A stretch of 64,000 nt of DNA from Nitrospira sp. GTDB lineage: Bacteria > Nitrospirota > Nitrospiria > Nitrospirales > Nitrospiraceae. Numbering within the stretch: the stretch's first letter is position 1; each line of letters starts with the position of its first letter. Location of the stretch: contig JARFXO010000001.1 of the NCBI GenBank assembly GCA_029194665.1, forward strand, positions 496,001 to 560,000, read 5' to 3'. This document shows positions 43,986-53,145 of this stretch, one piece after another. A program made the translations under genes and the position numbers. The notes under the pieces are model-generated. The model was not told where the DNA came from, made no database searches, and was given only the letters and a program-made list of their open reading frames with translations.

Positions 43986-45566
43986 TCAGCTCGTTTGCCT
44001 GCCCCGCACGGCGTCCGCCGGCTTCAAGACCGGCACACGGTTGGACCGCGCGAACCAAACCAGGATCGCAATCCCCAGGCAGAGGTAACTCGACAGAAGG
44101 AACGTGTCATTCAATGCGAGAATGCCGGCCGCCTGCTTCATCGTCAGCTGCACTTTACGCTCGATCATGGCGGGCTCGAAACCGAGGGCCTCCAGCTTCG
44201 CCGTGAACTGGCTGAGCGCATCATACGACGCCGAGATGCGCCCCCCGAAATGGTCGCTGAGGTGCAATTGATGAAAGGGGAGCCGGCGGAAGATGACGAT
44301 CCCTTGCCAGGTAATCCCTATCGCGCCGGCCGCGATGCGAAGAATATTGGCCGTCTCCGCCGCCCGCAGCAGTTGCTCCCCCGACAGGCCGTGCAAGGTC
44401 AACACAGTCAATGGCGTGAAAAACGAGCCGAGGAAGACCCCCTCGAGCACCATCGGCCAAAAGATCTGATCGAACGAGTGGGGATCGTCGAAGAGGCCGA
44501 TCCAATAAAACGTGGCGGCGAAGCCCAAACTGTTCACGCAGGCCAGCCAGCGCACGTCCAGCCGTTTGGCGACTTCATGCATCACGGCGATCAGCGGCAT
44601 CCCCAGCAGGACCATGGGCAGGAACACCAGCCCGGCCAGCTCCGAGGAATAGCCCAGCAACAGCTGCAGTTGCACGACGAAGAGAGAGAGCAAGCCTTGA
44701 ATCGACAGGAAGCCCAGGCCGAGACAGAGGAGGCCGATCGCAAAATTCCGATGCGCGAATAGCCGCAGATCCATCGCCGGCCGGCGTTCGCCGAGCTCCC
44801 AGACGATCCAGACCGGGGCCGCCACGAGGACGACGACCAACAGGCCCCGGAGCAGCGGATCGTCGAACCAATCAAAGTCGTTGCCTCCGTTCAACATCGC
44901 CTGGAGGCTGCCGAAGATCACGAACAACAGGACATAGCCAACGAGATCGAATGGCTCATGACGAACCTCATGCCGTCGTCCATGGAACAAGGCGGCGGCC
45001 AGCGCGGCGATCAACAGCGCCAGCGGGATGTTGAGGACGAAGAGGGTACGCCAGCCCCAATGCTCACCAAGCCAACCGCCGGTGACCAACCCGAACGTAA
45101 AGGGCATCAAGGTGAACAGCCCCCAGATGGCCAGGCCCAACGATTTCAGGTGATCGGGATATTCCTTGATCAGCAGAGATTGGCTCAGCGGCAAGGTGAT
45201 GCCGCCGGCGAGACCGAGCAGGACACGAGCCGCCACGAAGCCTTCAATGCTGTCGGCGGTCGCGCAGAAGGCCGAGGCCACGGCGTAGGCGAGGAAGGCG
45301 CCGCAAAAGACACGGGGCTCTCCATAACGGTCGGAGAGCCAGCGGGCAAGAGGAAAGCCCAGGGCCAGGGCGATCATGAAATTCGTCTGCGCCCACCGCC
45401 CGAAACTGACCTGCACGCCGCCTAAGCCTCCTGCCGCGTGCGGCTCGAGCGCCACGTACGAGCCGGCGTTGAACAGCACCACGATGTGGGCTAGGCCCAG
45501 CACGAGGGTGAGGAGAAGGAAGTGCAATCCGAGGCAGCGGGTCTCTAGATGATCTTCTGTCGTCAT
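43986..45566 (-). CDS. emrB: MFS drug exporter, DHA2 (EmrB-type) family
   Basis: 526 residues with about 14 membrane helices, the DHA2 number. Motif A is LARWLSDRYGEPRVF, between helices 2 and 3, and motif C-like LFTLMPFTFGLVTGGWLGEH is in helix 5. It uses proton exchange to move toxic compounds into the adaptor-channel duct. It is the first gene of the efflux operon. A sigma-54-type promoter lies ~115 bases upstream, next to the sigma-54 activator gene. Substrates are not predictable. Confidence 0.88.
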   Translation of the reverse strand: MTTEDHLETRCLGLHFLLLTLVLGLAHIVVLFNAGSYVALEPHAAGGLGGVQVSFGRWAQTNFMIALALGFPLARWLSDRYGEPRVFCGAFLAYAVASAFCATADSIEGFVAARVLLGLAGGITLPLSQSLLIKEYPDHLKSLGLAIWGLFTLMPFTFGLVTGGWLGEHWGWRTLFVLNIPLALLIAALAAALFHGRRHEVRHEPFDLVGYVLLFVIFGSLQAMLNGGNDFDWFDDPLLRGLLVVVLVAAPVWIVWELGERRPAMDLRLFAHRNFAIGLLCLGLGFLSIQGLLSLFVVQLQLLLGYSSELAGLVFLPMVLLGMPLIAVMHEVAKRLDVRWLACVNSLGFAATFYWIGLFDDPHSFDQIFWPMVLEGVFLGSFFTPLTVLTLHGLSGEQLLRAAETANILRIAAGAIGITWQGIVIFRRLPFHQLHLSDHFGGRISASYDALSQFTAKLEALGFEPAMIERKVQLTMKQAAGILALNDTFLLSSYLCLGIAILVWFARSNRVPVLKPADAVRGRQTS

Positions 45567-45679
45567 AGGTAGGCTCGGTCAACAGAACATCGTGTGCTTG
45601 GGTGCTTAGCTGCTGAGGTTTCCGGCACAAAGGTCATCTGTGGTGCGTGAGTCAACCTCAATATCAGAAGCTGTGCATG

Positions 45680-45696
45680 AGCAAGGGCTGTGCCTC
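45680..45696 (-). promoter_or_regulatory. Sigma-54-type promoter upstream of the efflux operon
   Basis: Minus-strand GAGGCACAGCCCTTGCT matches the -24/-12 consensus TGGCAC-N5-TTGCW at all but one position, with exactly ten bases between the GG and GC pairs. Transcription would begin near 45670, giving a ~100-base leader before emrB. The sigma-54 activator gene ends 190 bases upstream of it on the same strand. Confidence 0.6.
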
Positions 45697-45886
45697 TTCA
45701 CTCGCATAGTCTCAACCTAGTGAAATTTCGGGGCTGCGAGGGATTATCTTTCTGAACCGAAAAAGAAAATTACTGAGAAACCACGATAGGTCGCGATTCA
45801 CCGCAGACTCTACCCACGACGGCTCGAGGCCTCTGATGCTAAGAAGCGGATGGAGAGCGTCCGTACGAGACAAGGCGGCGAGTGCT

Positions 45887-47458
45887 TCAGTGAGCGGTCG
45901 GTCGCTTTATCACAAGTTGCTTCATCCTGCTGCGCAAGGTACTGGGCGGGATGCCGAGACGTGTTGCTGCTCCGTCAGGACCTTCGATGCGCCAATCGGT
46001 CAAAGCCAGAGTTTGGAGAATGTGTCGACGTTCCACATCTTTGAGGTCGGACGACGGCAAGCTGGTGAACGAGCGATCCTGCAATCCCAGGAGATGGTCA
46101 TCGATCCGCAAGATCGACTCGCGTGAGAGGATCAAGGCTCGTTCGATCACATTGGCCAATTCACGGACATTGCCCGGCCACGAGTAGCGAACCAATCGTT
46201 CTAAAGAATCAGGATCGATATCTGTGCATGAATGGCGGAGTTTTGCCGCGTATAGGTCAAGGAAATGTCGGGCTAACAAGGGAATATCTTCCGGACGCTC
46301 GCTCAATGTGGGCAGTCGGATCGGAAACACATTCAGACGATACAAAAGATCCGCTCGAAACGTACCGAGCTTGACCGCGGCAGAAAGATCGCGGTTTGTC
46401 GCGGCGATAAGACGAACATCCACTCGAATCGGCTGTTTCCCACCCAAACGATCGACCATCCCATCCTGTAGGACTCGCAGCAATTTCGCCTGTGTCTCCA
46501 GTGGCATTTCACCGACTTCATCCAAGAACAATGTTCCTTCATGGGCCAGTTCGAATCGTCCTTCGCGGGCGCGATCCGCTCCGGTAAATGCACCGCGTTC
46601 GTGGCCGAATAATTCACTTTCAACCAGTCCGGCCGGAAAGGCAGCGCAATTCACGCGAACCATGGGTTTCCGATGGCGCTGACTCAAATCATGAATGGTT
46701 TGAGCGATCAATTCCTTGCCGGTTCCCGTCTCACCCGTCAGGAGAACGGTCGTCGAGGTCGAGGCAACTTGTCGCGCGAGGGTTAAGACATGCTGAAAGA
46801 CGGTACTGTCCCCGACCAATCTGTCGATATTCTTTGTGAGCCGCAGTTCCTCGTTCAAGTACACGTTTTCTTTAGCCAGTTGGTTCCGTAACTGGTCGAT
46901 TTGTTCGTAGGCTTGGACGTGATCGATCGCATAGGCGATTTGCATCGCCACTTGTGTGAGGAATTCGATATCTCCGGAATCGGGATCACCAGATTCCCGA
47001 GTGCCGATATTGAGAATACCGAGGCATTGATCTTTCACGAGCAGTGGAAGGTTAATCATTCGGCCGAGTCCTTCTTGAGCGTAAAACTTGTCTTCAGGAA
47101 AGACTTGCTCTTTCTTGAGATCGGGGCGAATGTGCAGGGTCTTGTGTTCGTAGACCCATCCCATCCCGCTTCCGTGGCGCGGGACGACGGCATCGCGGTT
47201 AAGCGCGACCTGCGGGACGGTGGTCGCGAGGACATAAAACCGGAATGCATCGGTCTGAGGATCGTACAGGGTGATCGATGCACGGGCCCATGGGATGGCT
47301 TTGGTAATCTCTACTGTAATCGCTTCCCACAAGCTGCGCATGTCGCGCTGGGAGTTCAGCACGAGGGCGACGGACAAGAGTGCGCGATAGTTGCGTTCGA
47401 TCTGATCCAATGATTCCAGCTCCGCAAACGTCAATTCAAGCACAGAAGAAACTACCAT
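45887..47458 (-). CDS. Sigma-54-dependent transcriptional activator with GAF domain (FhlA/NorR-like)
   Basis: About 523 residues. An N-terminal GAF sensor (~20-180) is followed by an AAA+ domain with Walker A TGETGTGKELIAQTI, the sigma-54 contact loop GAFTGA, Walker B EGTLFLDEVGEMP and sensor RLNVFPIRLPTL. A Fis-type helix-turn-helix closes it (GAATRLGIPPSTLRSRMKQL). The GAF has no obvious metal or haem ligand set. The ATG at 47458 is chosen because the frame upstream (to 47542) lies outside the family's start. It follows the di-haem peroxidase gene by 100 bases. Matches to its promoter type lie before the peroxidase and the efflux genes. Confidence 0.9.
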   Translation of the reverse strand: MVVSSVLELTFAELESLDQIERNYRALLSVALVLNSQRDMRSLWEAITVEITKAIPWARASITLYDPQTDAFRFYVLATTVPQVALNRDAVVPRHGSGMGWVYEHKTLHIRPDLKKEQVFPEDKFYAQEGLGRMINLPLLVKDQCLGILNIGTRESGDPDSGDIEFLTQVAMQIAYAIDHVQAYEQIDQLRNQLAKENVYLNEELRLTKNIDRLVGDSTVFQHVLTLARQVASTSTTVLLTGETGTGKELIAQTIHDLSQRHRKPMVRVNCAAFPAGLVESELFGHERGAFTGADRAREGRFELAHEGTLFLDEVGEMPLETQAKLLRVLQDGMVDRLGGKQPIRVDVRLIAATNRDLSAAVKLGTFRADLLYRLNVFPIRLPTLSERPEDIPLLARHFLDLYAAKLRHSCTDIDPDSLERLVRYSWPGNVRELANVIERALILSRESILRIDDHLLGLQDRSFTSLPSSDLKDVERRHILQTLALTDWRIEGPDGAATRLGIPPSTLRSRMKQLVIKRPTAH

Positions 47459-47557
47459 GTCCAGGTACTTGCGTGCGGGATTTTGAACGAGATATACGCG
47501 GAAGCTGAGGCGCCGACAAGACTGTCTCAAGCGCCATAACAAGTTTGGTTTCCGTCG

Positions 47558-48979
47558 TTACAGCACCGTCAAAAACGCGGTGAGGTCGGCTATTTCTTGA
47601 TGGGTCAAACCCATGCCAAAGCGAATGTTGTAGAACTCCACTGCCTCTTTCAGGGTCGCGGCCGAGCCATTGTGAAAATAGGGTGCCCGGGCGGCGAGGC
47701 CTCTGAGAATCGGGCCTTTGAACTTCCCAATGTCGGCCCATTTTCCTGAAACTAACGCTCGGCCTGGATCTGTTGTAAACACTTCAGTTCCATCTGTCTT
47801 GTTACGCAGAGTGATGACAGGGAGGTAATCGACACCCAAGGGGTTCATCACATCGGCAATCCCGATATTCAGCGGAGCACCTATGGAATGGTCGCCCACA
47901 TTGAACGAATCGTGACAGGTGCCGCAGGTGCCTTGAATCAGCGGCAACCCGGTGGCATCGTTGAGACCGCCCACCCCCGAGATGTTGATGATGCGGGAGT
48001 TGAAGAGGGTTTGTCCTCGGAGGATGCTCGCTCGACGATCCTGGTGATGCCCGTGCTGCTCATGACTGGAAGCATGGGCCCAGTGATTGGTGAAGAGAGT
48101 GAAGACCACCGGCGTGAAAGGCGTCTTGAAGGGATTGAGCCCGAGTGGATCATTGATACCGATAAAAAACGGTTGCTCCAAGAGGATGACGGGACCACCG
48201 TTCGCGCCCTGACCATCGAGAGGCCCCGCGCTGAAATCGACAGCCTGGGCTGTGGAAAGCGCCATTTCAAAGTCGACGATCTTTTTTTGCTCTTCCTGGG
48301 TGGGCGCCGTTGCGGCTTGTGCATGGCCAAGCGCAGCACCCACCGCCTGATGAGCCAGGTCGGACAGCAGATCGGCGGGATTCGTGGCGAATGTGATCGG
48401 TTTCGTGCCGGTCTGTGGTGAAGATTCTCGCCCGTCCCACATCACGGTGCTGAGAAACCTGAGGTTGGTGGCCGGCAGAGGGCGTCGGTACATCGAGAGC
48501 GTGCTCGTCTCGCTGCAGCCGTAGGGGTTTCTGACGCTTACCACGTCAAACTCGGCTCCTGACGGGACGGCAAGCGCAATACGGATCAATCCGCGGGTGC
48601 GCAGGAGGCTGTAGGCTTGGCGACGGCCTTCCATTGTGGCGGTATCAATGTTGTGATCGCAATTGGAGCCATCATTGGTCCGAAAGATCGGATCGAGACC
48701 GTGGGACCGCTCAAACCGATCCTCGACGTGCGCCGCCGAGACGGACCATCCATCGCCGGGCTGATGACAACTGGCGCAGCTGCGGCCGTTGGTCCCCAGA
48801 CTCTGAAAGAAAGGACCGGTCAGATCGAGTTTTCCGGTCGAGTTGAAGGTTTTCAAAATGCCGGTGGGATTGGGAAAGGGGAAGAGGTTCGGAAGAGCAG
48901 TCGGCGCCTCGAATTCCGCAGCCGCAACTGAGGTAAGACCCAGCAGAAGTGCGCCCGACAACCAGAGTAGGAATTTCAC
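47558..48979 (-). CDS. Di-haem cytochrome c peroxidase-type protein (MauG/CcpA superfamily)
   Basis: About 473 residues. A signal peptide (FLLWLSGALLLGLTSVAAA) precedes two haem-binding motifs, CASCH (~68-72) and CGTCH (~350), typical of bacterial di-haem peroxidases. Late blocks ILRGLAARAPYFHNGSAATL and VEFYNIRFGMGLTHQEIADL are the family C-terminus. It would act in the periplasm, reducing peroxide or oxidising another substrate. The GTG at 48979 has a strong AGGGGGGAG leader; the ATG seven codons upstream overlaps that site. A sigma-54 promoter match lies ~65 bases before the start. Confidence 0.88.
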   Translation of the reverse strand: MKFLLWLSGALLLGLTSVAAAEFEAPTALPNLFPFPNPTGILKTFNSTGKLDLTGPFFQSLGTNGRSCASCHQPGDGWSVSAAHVEDRFERSHGLDPIFRTNDGSNCDHNIDTATMEGRRQAYSLLRTRGLIRIALAVPSGAEFDVVSVRNPYGCSETSTLSMYRRPLPATNLRFLSTVMWDGRESSPQTGTKPITFATNPADLLSDLAHQAVGAALGHAQAATAPTQEEQKKIVDFEMALSTAQAVDFSAGPLDGQGANGGPVILLEQPFFIGINDPLGLNPFKTPFTPVVFTLFTNHWAHASSHEQHGHHQDRRASILRGQTLFNSRIINISGVGGLNDATGLPLIQGTCGTCHDSFNVGDHSIGAPLNIGIADVMNPLGVDYLPVITLRNKTDGTEVFTTDPGRALVSGKWADIGKFKGPILRGLAARAPYFHNGSAATLKEAVEFYNIRFGMGLTHQEIADLTAFLTVL

Positions 48980-49043
48980 GATTCTCCCCCCTTGATACAT
49001 GCCTCACCCATGAGCTACCTCGCTGCCTCGTCGCATATCGGCG

Positions 49044-49061
49044 TAGCATATTGAGTGCCAA
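49044..49061 (-). promoter_or_regulatory. Sigma-54-type promoter of the di-haem peroxidase gene
   Basis: Minus-strand TTGGCACTCAATATGCTA holds the perfect -24 element TTGGCAC, and ATGCT (consensus TTGCW) at -12, with ten bases between GG and GC. Transcription would start near 49032, about 53 bases before the GTG. The next gene on the strand encodes a sigma-54 activator, which supports function. Confidence 0.65.
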
Positions 49062-49700
49062 GCCGGAATTTTTCTCCTAACTCGGCACACCAAACGTACC
49101 GGATTCATAAATTCAAACATGTATGCCGATCCTATAGCTAACCATTAGTACTTACTTACAATTGTGTTCATTCTGTCCTGGTTCTGTCCCGAGCGAAATT
49201 ACAAAAGGCGCAGAGTGCGCAATCGCTCGCTCAAGAAACGGCGGTACAGACAACGTGCGGAAACAGGAAACGGCTTGTGGCAACCTTTCAGTCGATTTGA
49301 CTCACTGGGCCGAAGCCCGATCAAGCAGGGAGACATTGACGATACTGCCTACATCGGCTCTCCTTCACCTTGAGTAATTTGGATGGTGGGTGGTTCGCTG
49401 TTTCAGGCCTATCAGCCGACAGCATGCGTGATGGAATTTTGTAACCCCCGGCCTTGATCTTGCAATCTCCAAGCGGGAAAACGTCATGAGACTTTCATGC
49501 AGCCCTTCATACGAATGAGAGAGATATCCGCCACCAGGCACGAGCTGGTCGAGACGAAAGGTGCAAGAGCGCCTCGCGAACGGTCCTTTCTGGTAGGCGA
49601 ACGACGGCTCCAGCGACGGTCTCAGCAGATGGGCCAAGCCAAGCGATGGTTGGCCTTCGCCTTGTACGATCTAGACCATGTCCATGTTCGCTGAGGACTC
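49062..49700. other. Long intergenic region before ndh
   Basis: About 640 bases. The first ~130 bases are AT-richer than the surroundings. Open frames on both strands (for example 49365-49637 minus) lack ribosome sites and motifs, so none is called. GAGG just before 49701 serves the NADH dehydrogenase. Activator sites for the sigma-54 promoter at 49044-49061 would be expected in the right-hand part, but no repeated site could be defined. Confidence 0.35.
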
Positions 49701-51011
49701 ATGGTGAACGGCAAGCCACGCGTGGTGATTCTGGGTGGGGGCTTCGGCGGGATGTATGCCGCGTTGGAATTCGAACGCGCCCTGGCGCGCGGCGCCGACT
49801 TGGACGTCACCCTCGTCAACCAGGACAACTTTTTCCTCTTCACCCCGATGCTGCATGAAGTCGCGGCGAGCGACCTGGATATCACCAATATCGTCAGCCC
49901 AATCCGCCGGCTGTTGCGTCGCGTGACCTTTTTTCATGGCGAGATCGAAGCCATCGATCTCGCGCACAAGCGCGTCGGTCTGTCGCATGGGCACGAGGTC
50001 CATTGCCACTCGCTGCCCTACGACCACCTGGTGCTGGCCCTCGGGTCCACCACGAACTTCTTCAACATCCCCGGCTTGGCAGACCGGGCGCTCACCATGA
50101 AATCGTTGGATGATGCGATTGTGCTGCGCAACCACCTCATCGCAAACCTGGAAGAGGCGGACTATGAGTGCGGGGCGTCACTCCGGGCGCCCCTCCTGAA
50201 TTACGTTGTGGCCGGCGGCGGGTTTGCCGGGGTCGAGACCATCGCGGCCATGAATGACTTTCTGCGGGAGGCGGTGCAGTTCTTTCCGCATCTGCGGGCG
50301 GACATGCTGCGGATCATTCTGGTCAGTGCGGGCAAGGTCATCTTGCCGGAACTGGGAGAGGAACTCGGCGCCTATGCGCAGCGCAAACTCGCGGAGCAGC
50401 AGGTGGAAATCCATGCGCACTGTAAAGTCACCGCCGTGACGGACCACGACGTCACCCTCAGCGATGGGACGACGGTGCCGACCAATACGCTGGTCTGGAC
50501 CGCCGGCACCAGCCCGCATGCCCTCTTGGACACCCTGCCCTGTCCGAAAACGAAAGGCCGGGTCCTCGTCAACGAGTACCTGGAAGTGCCCGGCTGGTCG
50601 GGCCTCTGGGCCTTCGGCGACTGTGCGCTCGTGCCGGATCTCAAGACCGGTGGCTCCCACCCCCCGACCGCGCAACATGCGCTGCGTGAAGGGCGAGTGG
50701 CGGCGCGGAATATCCTGGCCACCCTGCGAGGGGAGCGCATGAAGCCCTTCGTCTACTCGACGCTCGGGCTCCTGGCGCCCATCGGGAAGCGGACCGGGGT
50801 CGCGAACATTCTCGGCGTGAACTTCTCTGGCTTCATCGCCTGGTGGCTGTGGCGGACGATCTACTTGCTGAAGCTGCCTCGCTTTGAGAAGAAAGTGCTT
50901 GTGGCCTTGGACTGGACACTGGATGTGCTCTTCTCGAAGGATCTGGTCCACTTTCGAACGAAGCGTTCCCGTATCCCGCATGCGGCAGCCAACCGGCAGA
51001 ACCCTGTCTGA
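49701..51011 (+). CDS. ndh: Type II NADH:quinone dehydrogenase (NDH-2)
   Basis: 436 residues. Single-subunit, non-pumping NADH dehydrogenase that feeds the quinone pool. The FAD fold has VVILGGGFGGMYAALEFERA at the start, the NADH fold has YVVAGGGFAGVETIAAMNDF, and GLWAFGDCALV binds FAD again, with AQHALREGRVAARNI after it. The quinone-site block and the C-terminal amphipathic membrane anchor (FIAWWLWRTIYLLKLPRFEK) are present. GAGG precedes the ATG. Base composition is richer in G and C than neighbouring genes and like the efflux operon. Confidence 0.92.
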   Translation: MVNGKPRVVILGGGFGGMYAALEFERALARGADLDVTLVNQDNFFLFTPMLHEVAASDLDITNIVSPIRRLLRRVTFFHGEIEAIDLAHKRVGLSHGHEVHCHSLPYDHLVLALGSTTNFFNIPGLADRALTMKSLDDAIVLRNHLIANLEEADYECGASLRAPLLNYVVAGGGFAGVETIAAMNDFLREAVQFFPHLRADMLRIILVSAGKVILPELGEELGAYAQRKLAEQQVEIHAHCKVTAVTDHDVTLSDGTTVPTNTLVWTAGTSPHALLDTLPCPKTKGRVLVNEYLEVPGWSGLWAFGDCALVPDLKTGGSHPPTAQHALREGRVAARNILATLRGERMKPFVYSTLGLLAPIGKRTGVANILGVNFSGFIAWWLWRTIYLLKLPRFEKKVLVALDWTLDVLFSKDLVHFRTKRSRIPHAAANRQNPV

Positions 51012-51439
51012 ATCCGTCACGCCTCGCATCAGCTCACGCCATTCAGACGGCTGTGCTCGATCGGTTCCTCGTCTCCTTCACTCCGTGGGTGACGGCCTGC
51101 GCCATCTCCTCAAGTCGCTGAACGGTCCGATGAAGCTGTCGGCCGGAAAGGGTTCATCGACCCTCACTAGCAGGCTGCGATACCTTTCTGCTGTTCGGAG
51201 GCCTCTTCGATCACGCTTGCGGGCACGGTGTGATGGGTGTATTGATTTTTTCCACAGTAAGGTTTAGCAAATGGATGCCGATGCATCGGTTATCGAACGA
51301 GTGTGACTGAAAGTGTTGAAGGCAATGGTGGATCGTCACTCTTCAGTGTCGAATTGAACCGCATGAGGTTTGACGGATGGGGAGCCGGTTTCTCACCGCG
51401 CTCCGATCACGGGGTACATGACGTGCGACTTATTGCGGT
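51012..51439. other. Gene-free stretch, perhaps with a decayed reading frame
   Basis: No intact gene. On the minus strand two short stretches read like protein in different frames: HHTVPASVIEEASEQQKGIA (right part) and QLHRTVQRLEEMAQAVTHGV (left part). These may be leftovers of a lost gene, or chance. No family is recognised. Confidence 0.3.
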
Positions 51440-52525
51440 ATGCCAAAATTAAGTAAACAAGCGCTGCAACTGTATCTACGGACTCGTTTTGGTCCTCGCG
51501 TCGAGCTGCGTTCTTATGGAGTCATCGGCAAAGAGAGTTCCAAGGGAGAGCAGAAGCGCTATGGGTACGGCACCCCTGTCAAATTGTCGTTTCAGATCGG
51601 GCGTCGAGTTCAGTCCGCTGTCCTGTCGACCATGAGACCAGGCCCGTTTGGTCACGAACATATGGCGGATCGTGCTCAAGCCATGTTGTGGGACTATGAT
51701 TCGTACGGTCGTCTTCCTCGCCATGTGAAGGCGCTTGATGTGGGTGCATTCGACGGCAGGCAAGCCCTTTTCTCCCTCGCCGAATCCCGTGAATTCTTCG
51801 TGCTGAATGAATGGACTGAGGGGACGAGCTACCATGTGGATCTTGAGCGGCTGATGAAAGGCGGCACGTTGCAAAAGCTGGATCGGCAACGCACGGTCGC
51901 GTTGGCTCGCTACCTGGCGCAGATCCATGCGAAAAAGCGGCGTGACCCGGATTTGTACAAACGTCGGCTGCGTGAGTTGATCGGTCATGGCGAATGTATC
52001 ATGGGACTGACGGACAGCTATCCTAAACGCTGTGGCTTTATTACCGGCGATCTGTTGCGAATGGTGGAGGAAGCCTGCAATCGGTGGCGTTGGCGGCTTC
52101 GAGACAAGGCTAACCGGCTTTCCCAAGTGCATGGGGATTTCCATCCGTACAATGTGCTGTTCCGTACCGGAACGGATTTTGCCGTACTGGATCGGTCGCG
52201 AGGAGAATGGGGCGAGCCGGCAGACGATGTCACCGCCATGACGATCAACTATTTGCTCAACTCATTGATTCGATGGGGTAAGCTCCATGGGCCATTCGAA
52301 GTCTTGTTCCGGCTGTTTTGGGATACATATGTGGAAACCAGCGGAGATGAAGAAGTTACTGAAACGGCGGCGCCCTTTTTTGCCTTTCGCGGCCTGGTCG
52401 TGGCCAGCCCGCTCTGGTATCCCAATTTGTCAGTCGCCATCCGCCGGAGCCTGTTTCATTTCATCGAGAATGTCCTTGATGTCCCGTGCTTCGAACCGGA
52501 ACGGGTGAATGAGTATTGTCAGTGA
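51440..52525 (+). CDS. Aminoglycoside-phosphotransferase-like kinase (APH/choline-kinase fold)
   Basis: 361 residues. The catalytic loop VHGDFHPYNVLF (Brenner-type HxDxxxxN) and the metal-binding strand FAVLDRSRGEWGEPADDV mark the APH family, although the second motif lacks a plain DxD. The N-terminal lobe has VLNEWTEGTSYHVDLERLM. The start has no clear ribosome site. Its stop shares one base with the start of an APS-kinase-like gene (TGATG), so the two are co-translated. The substrate is probably a small hydroxyl compound or sugar; antibiotic resistance should not be assumed. Confidence 0.75.
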   Translation: MPKLSKQALQLYLRTRFGPRVELRSYGVIGKESSKGEQKRYGYGTPVKLSFQIGRRVQSAVLSTMRPGPFGHEHMADRAQAMLWDYDSYGRLPRHVKALDVGAFDGRQALFSLAESREFFVLNEWTEGTSYHVDLERLMKGGTLQKLDRQRTVALARYLAQIHAKKRRDPDLYKRRLRELIGHGECIMGLTDSYPKRCGFITGDLLRMVEEACNRWRWRLRDKANRLSQVHGDFHPYNVLFRTGTDFAVLDRSRGEWGEPADDVTAMTINYLLNSLIRWGKLHGPFEVLFRLFWDTYVETSGDEEVTETAAPFFAFRGLVVASPLWYPNLSVAIRRSLFHFIENVLDVPCFEPERVNEYCQ

Positions 52526-53073
52526 TGAGTGATCACAGCGCCATTGCCATCTGGCTCACCGGTCTGCCTGCTTCAGGGAAGAGCACCATCGTTGCCGCAC
52601 TGAAACCGCAACTCGAAGGAATAGGCTGTGTGGTCGAGGTTCTGGAGTCCGATGCGGTCCGGCAAGTCCTCACACCAACCCCGACCTATTCACAGGCGGA
52701 GCGGGATCTTTTTTACCGAGCCCTGGCGTTCATGGGGGCAAGATTAGTGGCTCATGGCGTGACGGTCATCTTCGATGCCACAGCCAATAAGCGAGTCTAT
52801 CGAGACTTTGCCAGAAGCCTCATTCCCAAGTTCATCGAAGTGGTGGTCGAATGTCCGCTGGAACTGGCGATGCAGCGTGATTATAAAGGGACGTACCGAC
52901 GAGGCCAGCGTGGCGAATCATCAAGTGTGCCGGGATTGCAAGAGCCCTACGAAGCGCCGGTCAATCCGGAAGTGAGAATTGATACGACCCAGCTCTCTGC
53001 AAAAGACGCAGCGGGGAAAGTGCTGGAAGCCGCGAAGGAAATATTCAAAACCGACTCGGTTCAGAGGCCATGA
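52525..53073 (+). CDS. Adenylylsulfate-kinase-like P-loop kinase (CysC family)
   Basis: 182 residues. P-loop GLPASGKSTIVAALKP is followed by VLESDAVRQVLTPTPTYSQA (APS kinase has a DGDxxR-type motif here), an IFDATANKRVYRDFAR block and FIEVVVECPLELAMQRD. This places it near APS kinase, but the neighbours are not sulfate genes. Coupling to an APH-like kinase resembles proteins in which an APH domain is fused to a P-loop kinase. The ATG at 52525 overlaps the upstream stop; a TTG three codons earlier is possible. Confidence 0.75.
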   Translation: MSDHSAIAIWLTGLPASGKSTIVAALKPQLEGIGCVVEVLESDAVRQVLTPTPTYSQAERDLFYRALAFMGARLVAHGVTVIFDATANKRVYRDFARSLIPKFIEVVVECPLELAMQRDYKGTYRRGQRGESSSVPGLQEPYEAPVNPEVRIDTTQLSAKDAAGKVLEAAKEIFKTDSVQRP

Positions 53074-53145
53074 TCGCCCACCGCCCCACGGACATGCGTT
53101 TCTCCTGCTTGATGAGCCTTTCCCCTCCCGCTATAGTGACTGGCC

